This document shows positions 8,117 through 15,479 of a stretch of DNA of 54,320 nucleotides, piece by piece. The position numbers were made by a program, and so were the translations under genes. The number at the start of each line of letters is the position of its first letter. The first letter of the stretch is position 1. The notes under the pieces are model-generated. The model did not search any database. It was not told the DNA's origin and saw nothing but the letters and a program-made list of their open reading frames with translations. Source of the DNA: an uncultured Bacteroidales bacterium (GTDB taxonomy: Bacteria; Bacteroidota; Bacteroidia; Bacteroidales; WCHB1-69); NCBI GenBank assembly GCA_900316305.1, contig ONCM01000017.1, forward strand, positions 1-54,320. The letters run 5' to 3'.

Positions 8117-8151
8117 AACTACTAACTACTAACTGCTAACTGCTAACTATT
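8117..8151. repeat. 7-bp tandem word block (CTAACTG), right arm of an inverted pair
   Basis: Copies of CTAACT[AG] on the plus strand. The stop codon of the GntR regulator gene (8147-8149, TAG on the minus strand) lies inside the block. Confidence 0.8.
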
Positions 8152-8494
8152 TCGCCATCGCCACAATCTCCTGAATGTCAATCCCCAGCAACTTGAGATT
8201 CTTCAAAAACTCCGGCACCTCCTCCTCCATGAACTCCTTCTTTCGGATGGCGTGGATTTTCTCGGGGGCGTCCTCGTTGACGAAGAAGCCGATGCCGCGC
8301 TTGTTGGTGATAATCTCTTGGTTCTGAAGATGTTCGTAGGAGCGCATGACGGTGTTGGGGTTCACCTCGAAGGCGACGGCCAGCTCACGCACGGATTTGG
8401 CCCGCTCGCCCGGCTTCCACGCGCCCGACAAGATTTGCTCGAACACCCAGTTCTCGATCTGCCGGTAGATGGTTTGTGTGCTCTTGAAATCCAT
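8147..8494 (-). CDS. GntR family transcriptional regulator, YtrA type
   Basis: A 115-residue protein with the short YtrA-type GntR layout. An N-terminal winged helix covers residues ~1-75: IYRQIENWVFEQILSGAWKPGE, then SVRELAVAFEVNPNTVMRSYEHLQ as recognition helix, and the wing ITNKRGIGFFV. A short helical tail of ~40 residues follows, not a full ligand-binding domain. YtrA proteins repress neighbouring ABC transporter genes, which fits its place as last gene of an ABC operon, one base after the permease-like gene. It is more usual for this regulator to be first. Its stop codon is supplied by the adjoining repeat. Confidence 0.9.
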   Translation of the reverse strand: MDFKSTQTIYRQIENWVFEQILSGAWKPGERAKSVRELAVAFEVNPNTVMRSYEHLQNQEIITNKRGIGFFVNEDAPEKIHAIRKKEFMEEEVPEFLKNLKLLGIDIQEIVAMAK

Positions 8495-8495
8495 A

Positions 8496-9248
8496 CTATG
8501 CCTCCGTTTCTCTCATTCTCAGAAAACTCATCGCGTAGAAATAGATAATCGTCACACTGTAGGCCACATACGGAAACCAATTACTGGAAATGACTATGTT
8601 GTGCTCTACTACCTTATAGAAATGACCATTACGGATTTCTGCAGGCACCGTCAACAGTACATTCAACCATTCTACACCGGCCATGATGGTACCAAAAACC
8701 AATGAAATGACAAAACCAGTCAACAGCAATTTCCAGAACGGACTCTTCTTAAAATAGATAGCAGCGAAAAACATGGTGGAAATACTGGCAAAGAACATCA
8801 GCACAAGCTCTACATCGATGGGGGAAACTTGCCATTTTAAGAATTCACCTAAATTGTGGATTCCGTATGGCGCGAAAATGTCAGGTTTATACATATTCAC
8901 TATGCCATATCCCAAGATCTGCCCAATCAGCACAGACAAAACAATGCCTGCCACGAAGTATATGTTGGTCAATAACATACCTGTCACCACTTTTTCGGCG
9001 TTGGTCACGGGTGTCATTAAGAAGTGTATCCTGCTTGAAGGCTGGTGCAGCTTGGAATAGAAGCGGCATGGGTAATAAACCATAAACACAATGGCCGCTA
9101 TTTTTATCTCTGTCAAATTTGGAATGTTAGACACAATCGTCATGACCAGGGATAATGCTGCCATGATGCCGAATGAATAGATAAGATCATTCCGCCAGTT
9201 TTCGTAAAAATAGGCCTTGATTAATTTGATTATATTGTTGATATTCAT
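8496..9248 (-). CDS. ABC transporter permease-like integral membrane protein
   Basis: A 250-residue protein with about six hydrophobic segments (around residues 20-40, 45-62, 95-118, 148-170, 175-200 and 222-242). It has no strong family motif visible to me. It lies in the same operon, 33 bp after the small membrane protein and one base before the GntR gene, so it is most likely the membrane subunit served by the ATPase encoded at 9546-10430. Substrate unknown. Confidence 0.75.
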   Translation of the reverse strand: MNINNIIKLIKAYFYENWRNDLIYSFGIMAALSLVMTIVSNIPNLTEIKIAAIVFMVYYPCRFYSKLHQPSSRIHFLMTPVTNAEKVVTGMLLTNIYFVAGIVLSVLIGQILGYGIVNMYKPDIFAPYGIHNLGEFLKWQVSPIDVELVLMFFASISTMFFAAIYFKKSPFWKLLLTGFVISLVFGTIMAGVEWLNVLLTVPAEIRNGHFYKVVEHNIVISSNWFPYVAYSVTIIYFYAMSFLRMRETEA

Positions 9249-9281
9249 AATATTACGATTTTATTGATGAGACAATTCGGG

Positions 9282-9527
9282 TTAATTTTCAGTGGATGAT
9301 TCGTCTTGCTGAGACGCACCTTGGCTCGTCTCTACGGAATCGGCGTATGCCTCTATTTCATCCAGACCATTAAAATGAAGCACTTGCGTCGAATCCTTTT
9401 CGATTTTCTCATATTTAATTCTGCCGCTGCGGTAGCCGGTCTGGAAATCAATGGTATAACCGATAACCAAACCCAACAACAAAACGATGGCGGTGATGAT
9501 TAAAATCTTATTGGTGTATTTTTTCAT
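9282..9527 (-). CDS. Small single-pass membrane protein in the ABC operon
   Basis: 81 residues with one membrane segment (about residues 8-25, ILIITAIVLLLGLVIGYTI) and an acidic hydrophilic tail. It sits 18 bp after the ATPase and 33 bp before the permease-like gene, so it may be an accessory subunit. The codons for VETSQGASQ near the C-terminus coincide with a GTAG-headed palindrome (9311-9335), so a mobile-type repeat appears to have become part of the reading frame. No family recognised. Confidence 0.7.
   Translation of the reverse strand: MKKYTNKILIITAIVLLLGLVIGYTIDFQTGYRSGRIKYEKIEKDSTQVLHFNGLDEIEAYADSVETSQGASQQDESSTEN
9311..9335. repeat. REP-like palindrome inside a coding sequence
   Basis: GAGACG and CGTCTC arms separated by a degenerate core (CACCTTGGCT). 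The minus strand reads GTAGAGACGAGCC, matching the head of the GTAGAGACG family. It lies within the last ~17 codons of the 81-residue membrane protein. Confidence 0.75.
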
Positions 9528-9545
9528 AATCTTCAGATTTTAAGG

Positions 9546-10430
9546 TTATTTGAACATTTCCGTGAACTCATTTTTGTTAAGGACTGCGGCGTTGAAAAGT
9601 AATTCCAAATCGAGGGAAGAATCGAGGTGGTTGACGTTTTCTTTTACCTGATAGATGCCGCGTGGGGTCTCATCGGTGTAGTAAAGCTTGCCCACCTTTA
9701 CTAATTCGGCTTTGCCCTCTTTCTTCATATTTTCTTCGAATTTATTAATTATTTCGTCATCCTTATCGAAAAGCAGCTTGTCGGTGATAATGTCACCGGG
9801 GGCGTTGAGAATCATACGGCCGTTGTCGATGATAGAGACCGCATCGATAAGGCTGTGCAGGTCGCGCACCTGGTGCGTGGAGATGAGCACGGTCTTCTGC
9901 TCGTCGGCGTAGGCCGCCATGATTTTGCGGAAGATGCTCTTGGTGGGGATGTCGAGACCGTTGGTGGGCTCATCCATGATAAGCAACGGCACATTAGTGG
10001 CTAAGGCGAAGGCGATCATCACCTTCTTTTTCTGTCCGTGCGAAAATTTGTCGATGAAACCCACCATGTTGTCCATCTCCATTTCCCTCAGATACTCCAC
10101 GAACTGCTCGTGGCTGAAGTTGGGATAAAACGGCGCGAAAGCAGCCTCGAACTGGTTGATTTTCAGATGAGGAACGTAAATTTCCTCCTGAAGGAAATAG
10201 ACATCACTCATCTGTTGAGCAGTGCGTTTGTACGCGGGTTCGCCGTCAATGATAGCGTCGCCCGACTGCGGGAACAACAGACCCGTCATGATTTTCAACA
10301 GGGTGGTCTTGCCGGCGCCGTTGCGACCGAGCAATCCGTACATGTGACCGGGTTCCAACTGCAAGTTCACCCCGTTGAAGAGCTTGCGGTTTTTGTCGTA
10401 CCCGAATTGGACATTGTTTAATTGTATCAT
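9546..10430 (-). CDS. ABC transporter ATP-binding protein, YtrB-like
   Basis: 294 residues with all ATPase motifs: Walker A GRNGAGKT (35-42), a signature reading SHGQ (130-133, FSHGQKKK) in place of the usual SGGQ, Walker B LLIMDEP (149-155) and switch histidine H186 (STHQVRD). The ~80-residue C-terminal extension is typical of YtrB-like ATPases. It is the first gene of a minus-strand operon (ATPase, small membrane protein, permease-like protein, GntR regulator), with a -7 box at 10474-10481. ATPase call firm; substrate unknown. Confidence 0.93.
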   Translation of the reverse strand: MIQLNNVQFGYDKNRKLFNGVNLQLEPGHMYGLLGRNGAGKTTLLKIMTGLLFPQSGDAIIDGEPAYKRTAQQMSDVYFLQEEIYVPHLKINQFEAAFAPFYPNFSHEQFVEYLREMEMDNMVGFIDKFSHGQKKKVMIAFALATNVPLLIMDEPTNGLDIPTKSIFRKIMAAYADEQKTVLISTHQVRDLHSLIDAVSIIDNGRMILNAPGDIITDKLLFDKDDEIINKFEENMKKEGKAELVKVGKLYYTDETPRGIYQVKENVNHLDSSLDLELLFNAAVLNKNEFTEMFK

Positions 10431-10473
10431 ATCGTTTAATATTTAATTAGTGTACTAGTGAACTAAGACACTG

Positions 10474-10481
10474 CAAAAGTA
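10474..10481 (-). promoter_or_regulatory. -7 box TACTTTTG for the ABC operon
   Basis: Exact TAnnTTTG match on the minus strand, 43 bp before the ATPase start at 10430. Confidence 0.65.
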
Positions 10482-10623
10482 ATACACGGAACAATACGAT
10501 GAACAAATTTTTAAAATTTTTTTCTCGCTGAAAATCAACAATATACGAGAATTTGTAAATTTTTATTATCAAAAACGGGTGAAATTTTCGCAGAAATTTT
10601 GAAAAATTGACGCAAAACCGATC

Positions 10624-10676
10624 GTAGAGACGTGCCATGGAAACATTTATGAGACGTTTCAGGAAACGTCTCTACA
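10624..10676. repeat. Composite REP-like element: half unit plus complete hairpin
   Basis: GTAGAGACGTGCCATGG (10624-10640) is the left half of a palindrome like that at 48077-48104. It is followed by a perfect 10-bp hairpin, GAGACGTTTC/GAAACGTCTC (10651-10672), and TAC. The second part matches the core of the palindrome at 36775-36806. It looks like two family members joined. Confidence 0.8.
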
Positions 10677-10727
10677 GAATGGCGTTTGAACCCAATAATT
10701 CCTAACTCGTAATATCCGAAAAAATCG

Positions 10728-10735
10728 TATTTTTG
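10728..10735 (+). promoter_or_regulatory. -7 box TATTTTTG for the rluB-like gene
   Basis: Exact TAnnTTTG match, 28 bp before the ATG at 10764. Confidence 0.65.
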
Positions 10736-10763
10736 CAGGTTTTTTATAAAGGTATTATATAGA

Positions 10764-11948
10764 ATGACCAGAAAGTTTAATAAGGATAATTCAGAGGAGG
10801 ATTTTGGTCCGAAATTCTCCAAAAAACGCTATTCCCACGACAATGACGGGGAACGCAAGTTCGGACGGGAAAGAGGGCGTGACCGTGACCGCGATCGCGA
10901 CAAAGAGCGTGGACGCGGACGTGACCGCAAATTTGACCGTGATGACGATAATGAGCGTAAACGTGGGCGCGATCGCAAATTTGACCGTGATCGCGACAAC
11001 AATAGAGGCAATAAAGGTCGTGACCGCTCTTTCAAGCGCGGATTCCGCAAGGAAGATGACGATTCCAAGCCGCGTCGCCGCAATGTAGTGGCCGAGTCCG
11101 AGATCTTGAGCGAAATCATCGAACGTCGTCGTAGCGAAGGTCGTACTTTGCCTCGCAAACAGCGTGTCTTGTCGCTGGAATACGAGGAAAAGCACGGTCC
11201 TATCCGGCTGAACAAATACATCGCTAATGCCGGCATCTGCTCTCGTCGCGAGGCGGACGTGCTCATTGCCACGGGTGCCATCACCGTGAATGGCGAGGTG
11301 GTCACCGAAATGGGCCACAAAGTGATGCCCACCGATGAGGTTCGTTATGGCGATCAGGTGCTGCAACGTGAAAAGCCGGTTTACGTACTGCTCAACAAAC
11401 CAAAGGATTACATCACCACCACCGATGATGAGCGCGGTCGCGCCAATGTGATGGAGCTCGTGCGCGATGCTTGCGAGGAACGCATCTACCCTGTAGGTCG
11501 CCTCGACCGTGACACCACAGGTCTGCTGCTCTTCACGAACGATGGGGAACTTACGAAAAAGCTCACCCACCCGAGTTCTCAAATTGAGAAAACCTATGCG
11601 GTGGAACTCGACAAACCGTTTGCTTCCGTCGATATGGATATGCTTCGCAACAACGGTGTTGAGCTTCGCGATGGCCTCATTGTCCCTGATGATGTGGAAT
11701 ACGTTGGCGAGGGTAAGAAAGAGGTCGGCATCACGATTCATTCGGGCAAGAACCGCATCGTGCGCCGGATTTTCGAATCTCTCGGCTACGAGGTGGTCAA
11801 GCTTGACCGCGTGATTTTCGCAGGTCTGACCAAGAAGGACCTCCCGCGTGGCAGATGGCGTTTTCTTACCAAAAACGAGGTCAATTTCCTGAAAATGTTG
11901 GCCAAACCGAAAACTGATACCGAAAAAACCGAAAGCCCCATCCAATGA
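10764..11948 (+). CDS. rluB: RsuA/RluB-family 23S rRNA pseudouridine synthase with Arg/Asp-repeat N-terminus
   Basis: A 394-residue protein in two parts. Residues ~1-108 are a disordered, highly charged tract of alternating Arg and Asp (runs of RDRDRD, GRGRDRKFDRD). Residues ~147-190 are an S4 RNA-binding domain (IRLNKYIANAGICSRREAD), and the catalytic domain carries GRLDRDTTGLLLFTNDG with the catalytic Asp at D248. Family members isomerise a uridine in 23S or 16S rRNA; RluB is the closest match by length and motifs, though RluE/F are possible. The charged tail is absent from E. coli RluB and probably adds RNA contact. It overlaps the next gene by ATGA, so the two are translationally coupled. 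Confidence 0.9.
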   Translation: MTRKFNKDNSEEDFGPKFSKKRYSHDNDGERKFGRERGRDRDRDRDKERGRGRDRKFDRDDDNERKRGRDRKFDRDRDNNRGNKGRDRSFKRGFRKEDDDSKPRRRNVVAESEILSEIIERRRSEGRTLPRKQRVLSLEYEEKHGPIRLNKYIANAGICSRREADVLIATGAITVNGEVVTEMGHKVMPTDEVRYGDQVLQREKPVYVLLNKPKDYITTTDDERGRANVMELVRDACEERIYPVGRLDRDTTGLLLFTNDGELTKKLTHPSSQIEKTYAVELDKPFASVDMDMLRNNGVELRDGLIVPDDVEYVGEGKKEVGITIHSGKNRIVRRIFESLGYEVVKLDRVIFAGLTKKDLPRGRWRFLTKNEVNFLKMLAKPKTDTEKTESPIQ

Positions 11949-13189
11949 TGCCTGTGGAAATCATGTCGCCGGTAGGCTCCTACGAGTCGCTTTCCGCGGC
12001 TATTGCCGCCGGTGCCGGTTCGGTCTATTTCGGTGTGGGCGCCATGAACATGCGCTCCCGTTCTGCCGCCAATTTCTCTTTGGAGGATTTGGCCAATATC
12101 GTTCGTATCTGCAAAGAACATCAGGTGAAGAGCTATCTCACCGTCAACACCATTATATATAACGATGAGATTCAGCAGATGCATGAACTGTTGGATGCGG
12201 CAAAGGCCTGCGGGGTCACTGCCATCATCGCCTCCGACATGGCGGTCATCCAATATGCTCGCGAAAAAGGCATAGAAATCCACCTTTCCACGCAATGCAA
12301 CGTTACTAACGTGGAGGCGGTGCGCTATTACGCGCAGTTCGCTGATGTGATTGTGTTAGGTCGTGAGTGCCAGCTTCGACAGGTGGCAGACATCTGTCAG
12401 GCAATTGGAAGCCAGCAGATTAAAGGTCCGAAAGGGGAGCTCGTCAAGATCGAGATTTTCGTGCACGGCGCCCTCTGCATGGCCGTTTCTGGCAGATGCT
12501 ATCTCAGCCTCGACAACTACAACTCGCCTGCCAATCGGGGAGCGTGTCTGCAACCTTGCCGTCGTGCCTATGAGGTGCGTGACGTAGAAGACGGTTTAGA
12601 GCTGCAGGTCGATAACCCTTACATCTTCTCGCCCAAGGACTTGTGCACCATCGGCTATCTCGACAAAATCGTGAAGGCTGGCGTTTCCGTGCTCAAGATT
12701 GAAGGTCGTGGTCGTTCGCCGGAATATGTGAAGATGGTGACGGAATGTTACCACGAAGCTTTGGAAGCCATTTACGATCAGACTTTTAACATAGAGAAAA
12801 TCAATGCGTGGATGGATCGTCTGCGTAGTGTCTATAACCGCGATTTTTGGGATGGTTATTATCTTGGGAGAACCACGGGCGAATGGTCGGAGCGCTACGG
12901 TTCGCAAGCTACCCGTATGAAACGGCGTATCGGTAAGATTACCAACTACTTCAGTAAGCTCGGCGTGGCGGAAATCTGCATGGAAGAGGATGTCCTCTCT
13001 GTTGGCGATGACCTCCTGATCATCGGACCTACCACGGGCGTGTATGAGGACAAGGTTGCGGAGATTCGGGTGGAGGATCAGGCCGTGGAAAGCGTCACCA
13101 AGGGAATCTATTGTTCTGTCAGGGTCAAGGAGTTGGTGCGTCGCGGCGACCAAGTTTATCGTTGGATTTTGGTAAAAGATGAGTTCTGA
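11945..13189 (+). CDS. Peptidase U32 family protein (TrhP/RlhA-like RNA hydroxylation factor)
   Basis: 414 residues with a U32 signature at ~170-188 (EIFVHGALCMAVSGRCYLS). Four cysteines (C178, C185, C201, C205) sit in the positions that bind iron-sulfur in characterised U32 proteins. Despite the name, well-studied members are not proteases: TrhP (YegQ) takes part in 5-hydroxyuridine formation in tRNA, and RlhA in 23S rRNA hydroxylation. The N-terminus (EIMSPVGSYESLSAAIAAGAGSVYFG) is standard. Coupling by ATGA to the pseudouridine synthase supports an RNA-modification role. Which RNA is modified is not shown by the sequence. Confidence 0.88.
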   Translation: MMPVEIMSPVGSYESLSAAIAAGAGSVYFGVGAMNMRSRSAANFSLEDLANIVRICKEHQVKSYLTVNTIIYNDEIQQMHELLDAAKACGVTAIIASDMAVIQYAREKGIEIHLSTQCNVTNVEAVRYYAQFADVIVLGRECQLRQVADICQAIGSQQIKGPKGELVKIEIFVHGALCMAVSGRCYLSLDNYNSPANRGACLQPCRRAYEVRDVEDGLELQVDNPYIFSPKDLCTIGYLDKIVKAGVSVLKIEGRGRSPEYVKMVTECYHEALEAIYDQTFNIEKINAWMDRLRSVYNRDFWDGYYLGRTTGEWSERYGSQATRMKRRIGKITNYFSKLGVAEICMEEDVLSVGDDLLIIGPTTGVYEDKVAEIRVEDQAVESVTKGIYCSVRVKELVRRGDQVYRWILVKDEF

Positions 13190-13295
13190 TAGGATTGGGG
13201 AAAGCTGTTGGGACTAGTAACTGTAACTTTTTGAAGCATAGCACGTATAAGAGTAAGAATTTTTATATTATTGCAAGTTTATTAAAAACATAAAA

Positions 13296-14321
13296 ATGGG
13301 TTTATTTTCATTGTTTACTAGAGAGATAGCTATAGATCTGGGCACGGCCAACACCGTCATTTTGCATGACAACAAGGTTGTGGTGGATGAGCCGTCTATC
13401 ATCGCCATCGATTCCCGTACAAAGTCAGTGGTGGCGGTTGGTAAGAAGGCCCTGATGATGGAGGGAAAAACCTCCGGAGAGATATATACGGTACGTCCTC
13501 TGCGGAACGGTGTGATTGCCGACTTCCAGCCTACTGAGCTGATGCTGAGAGAGTTCATCAAGATGACCAACACCAAGCACTCTTTGATTACTCCAGCGAT
13601 GAAGATGGTGATTTGTATTCCGTCCGGTATCACTGAGGTGGAGGAGCGTGCTGTCCGTGAATCTGCGGAACAGGCTGGTGCCAAAGAAGTTCGCTTGATT
13701 TACGAGCCGATGGCTGCTGCTATTGGTAGCGGTATAGATGTGTTGGATGCCAACGGTAACATGATTATTGACATCGGTGGTGGTACCAGTGAGGTGGCTG
13801 TCATCGCCCTCGGTTCCATCGCTTCCAAGAAGTCTGTACAGGTGGCTGGCGACCGGCTCAACACTGACATCAAGGAGTTCATGCGTCGCGAGCATAACCT
13901 CGACATCGGTATTCCCACGGCAGAGCAGATCAAGATCAATGTGGGTGCCGCTATCACGCATCTGGACAACCCACCGGCCGATTACGAAGTGTATGGCCGC
14001 GATTTGGTGCATGGTATTCCGCGTAGCATCATGATCAACTACCAAGAGATTGCCACCGCCCTCAATAATTCTATTAACGCTATTGAAGACGCAGTGATGC
14101 AAGCTCTTAACGTCACTCCGCCGGAGTTGTCCGCCGATATTTTCAAGACTGGTATCTATTTGGCCGGTGGTGGTTCTCTGTTGCGCGGTCTGGACAAGCG
14201 TATCAACAAGATTACGCAATTGCCTGTCCATGTGGTAGAGGATCCGTTGCGCGCCGTGGCTCGCGGTACTGCTATCGCCCTCAAGAACCTCGACAAATTC
14301 GAGTCATTGACGAAATACTAA
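13296..14321 (+). CDS. mreB: Rod shape-determining protein MreB
   Basis: 341 residues, full length for MreB, beginning MGLFSLFTREIAIDLGTANT with the actin-fold phosphate-1 motif DLGTANT, the second phosphate loop DIGGGTSEVAVIALG and the adenosine-binding GIYLAGGGSLLRGLD. MreB filaments guide lateral cell-wall synthesis beneath the inner membrane. Unlike most genomes, mreC, mreD, pbp2 and rodA do not follow: a hairpin terminator lies 37 bp after the stop and then an unrelated gene. The gene therefore seems to be transcribed alone. Confidence 0.97.
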   Translation: MGLFSLFTREIAIDLGTANTVILHDNKVVVDEPSIIAIDSRTKSVVAVGKKALMMEGKTSGEIYTVRPLRNGVIADFQPTELMLREFIKMTNTKHSLITPAMKMVICIPSGITEVEERAVRESAEQAGAKEVRLIYEPMAAAIGSGIDVLDANGNMIIDIGGGTSEVAVIALGSIASKKSVQVAGDRLNTDIKEFMRREHNLDIGIPTAEQIKINVGAAITHLDNPPADYEVYGRDLVHGIPRSIMINYQEIATALNNSINAIEDAVMQALNVTPPELSADIFKTGIYLAGGGSLLRGLDKRINKITQLPVHVVEDPLRAVARGTAIALKNLDKFESLTKY

Positions 14322-14323
14322 CA

Positions 14324-14350
14324 TTGGCTTTTAGCTTTTGGCTATTGGCA
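14324..14350. repeat. 7-bp tandem word block (TTGGCTTTTAGC)
   Basis: Short block of TTGGC/TTAGC words, three bases after the mreB stop and directly before its terminator. Confidence 0.65.
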
Positions 14351-14357
14351 AAAAACA

Positions 14358-14390
14358 AAGGAATATTACAACAATATTCCTTATTTTTTT
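14358..14390 (+). terminator. Rho-independent terminator after mreB
   Basis: Perfect 10-bp stem AAGGAATATT/AATATTCCTT with a 5-nt loop, followed by a T-rich run. It ends only 7 bp before the next start codon. Confidence 0.85.
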
Positions 14391-14396
14391 ATCAAT

Positions 14397-15128
14397 ATGA
14401 AAGTTTTAAATCCTTTATATATTATCCTTTTCTGGTTCTGTTTGTGGATGCCTGCCGTTCTCGTGGCGCAGCAGGATACGTTTCCCTATAGTTTCTGTCC
14501 GTCGGCGCCGATTGTGAAGGATCACGAGGGTAACCGTTACCGTACCGTGCAGATCGGGACGCAATGTTGGATGGCGGAGAACATGCGCTGTTCCACTTCC
14601 CCGACGGGCAAGCACTGGCTCTACAACCCTCGTTTTACGGCTATGCAGCCGCTATATGCGGCCTATTATGCTATGCCGACAAATTCCCGGAACGGCCTTC
14701 TCTACAGTTGGGCGGCGGCCATCGACCGCAATGACCATGTAAAGTCCGGAAAAGCCTTGTCAAAGCCTGTGCGCGGCATCTGTCCGGAAGGCTGGCATCT
14801 GCCTGACAATGAAGAGTGGGGTTTGCTGTTTAGAACGTTGGGGGGTAGTGCTGTGGCCGGCGAGATGATGAAAGCACCCACGAAACAATGGCAACCTCAC
14901 TTGGTGATCAAGAAAGAGTATTTGTCCGGTTTTGAAGCCTCTCCAGCCGGTGCCTATACGGAGGAGGGATGCCAATATGCCGGTTATCAGGCCTATTTCT
15001 GGAGTTCGGACAACTTCAGCCGTGACGAGGCCTGGTCCTGTGTTATCTATGATTATAAAAACGAAGGCTATAACTATTTGGGGTACAAATGTTACGGGCA
15101 TTCGGTGAGGTGCGTGAAGGACGAATGA
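14397..15128 (+). CDS. Secreted FISUMP-domain protein (Fibrobacter succinogenes major paralogous domain)
   Basis: 243 residues with a signal peptide (hydrophobic ~7-24, cleavage after VLVAQ). The FISUMP pattern is clear: VKDHEGNRYRTVQIGTQCWMAENM, then GLLYSWAAAIDRN, GICPEGWHLPDNEEWGLLF, FEASPAGAY and FWSSDNFSRDEAWSCVIYD, ending HSVRCVKDE. These domains occur on secreted or outer-membrane proteins of Bacteroidota and Fibrobacterota; their biochemical role is not established. The stop codon TGA lies within the start of a 10-bp tandem repeat. Confidence 0.88.
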   Translation: MKVLNPLYIILFWFCLWMPAVLVAQQDTFPYSFCPSAPIVKDHEGNRYRTVQIGTQCWMAENMRCSTSPTGKHWLYNPRFTAMQPLYAAYYAMPTNSRNGLLYSWAAAIDRNDHVKSGKALSKPVRGICPEGWHLPDNEEWGLLFRTLGGSAVAGEMMKAPTKQWQPHLVIKKEYLSGFEASPAGAYTEEGCQYAGYQAYFWSSDNFSRDEAWSCVIYDYKNEGYNYLGYKCYGHSVRCVKDE

Positions 15129-15250
15129 AAAGCGATGAAAAGCGATGAAAAGCGATGAAAAGCGATGAAAAGCGATGAAAAACGATGAAAAACGATGAAA
15201 AGCGATGAAAAACGATGAAAAGCGATGAAAAGCGATGAAAAACGATGAAT
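15123..15250. repeat. 10-bp tandem array A[AG]CGATGAAA, about 12.5 units
   Basis: Twelve contiguous 10-bp units from 15131 to 15250, differing only at the second base (G or A) apart from the final base of the last unit, with a partial unit before them. It overlaps the stop of the FISUMP gene and runs up to a terminator. The same word recurs at 29483-29607 and 53799-53846. Confidence 0.95.
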
Positions 15251-15284
15251 AAAAAAAAGAGGAACATTTGTTCCTCTTTTTTTT
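15250..15284. terminator. Bidirectional terminator between the FISUMP gene and tRNA-Asp
   Basis: Stem AGAGGAACA/TGTTCCTCT with a 2-nt loop, flanked by eight A's on one side and eight T's on the other. It can stop transcription from both convergent units. Confidence 0.88.
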
Positions 15285-15285
15285 G

Positions 15286-15360
15286 CGGACCGGACGAGAC
15301 TCGAACTCGCGACCCCATGCGTGACAGGCATGTATTCTAACCAAACTGAACTACCGATCC
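15286..15360 (-). tRNA. tRNA-Asp (GTC)
   Basis: 75 nt on the minus strand. Acceptor GGATCGG pairs with CCGGTCC (one G-U pair); the anticodon stem CATGC/GCATG encloses loop CTGTCAC with anticodon GTC; the T arm holds GTTCGAGTC. Discriminator is G and CCA is not encoded. A -7 box lies upstream at 15379-15386. Confidence 0.95.
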
Positions 15361-15378
15361 GTTCGTTGTTTGATGGCG

Positions 15379-15386
15379 CAAAAATA
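15379..15386 (-). promoter_or_regulatory. -7 box TATTTTTG for tRNA-Asp
   Basis: Exact TAnnTTTG match on the minus strand, 18 bp before the tRNA 5' end at 15360. Confidence 0.6.
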
Positions 15387-15479
15387 CACTTTTTTTTGAT
15401 TGCGCGACATCCGATTTGAATTTTTTTTATTTTTCTTGTATATTTTTGAAATTCAATATCTTATATTGACAATTCTAAC

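Larger units (their letters stand above)
10431..10763. other. Divergent intergenic region
   Basis: Over 300 bases without a gene between the ABC operon and the rluB-like gene. It contains the minus-strand -7 box at 10474-10481, an AT-rich stretch with nothing recognisable (10490-10620), a composite palindrome (10624-10676) and the plus-strand -7 box at 10728-10735. I see no supported small gene. Confidence 0.6.

Noticed and set aside
9546-10430. Assignment of this ATPase as GldA, partner of GldF/GldG
   Set aside because: It sits in its own operon with a permease and a YtrA-type regulator 26 kb away, and its C-terminal extension fits YtrB better.
10791-11945. A 384-codon open frame antisense to the rluB-like gene
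   Set aside because: The opposite frame has S4 and catalytic motifs, a promoter and coupling to the next gene. The antisense frame arises from the GC-biased third positions and the Arg/Asp repeat.
15123-15250. Possible CRISPR array
   Set aside because: Units are contiguous 10-mers with no spacers, and no cas gene is in the window.
14760-15344. Long minus-strand open frames rich in FIAFHRFSSL repeats, open in all three frames
   Set aside because: They are produced by the 10-bp tandem array, which has no stop on the minus strand and repeats its peptide every 30 nt in each frame. They overlap the FISUMP gene and the tRNA and have no start support.
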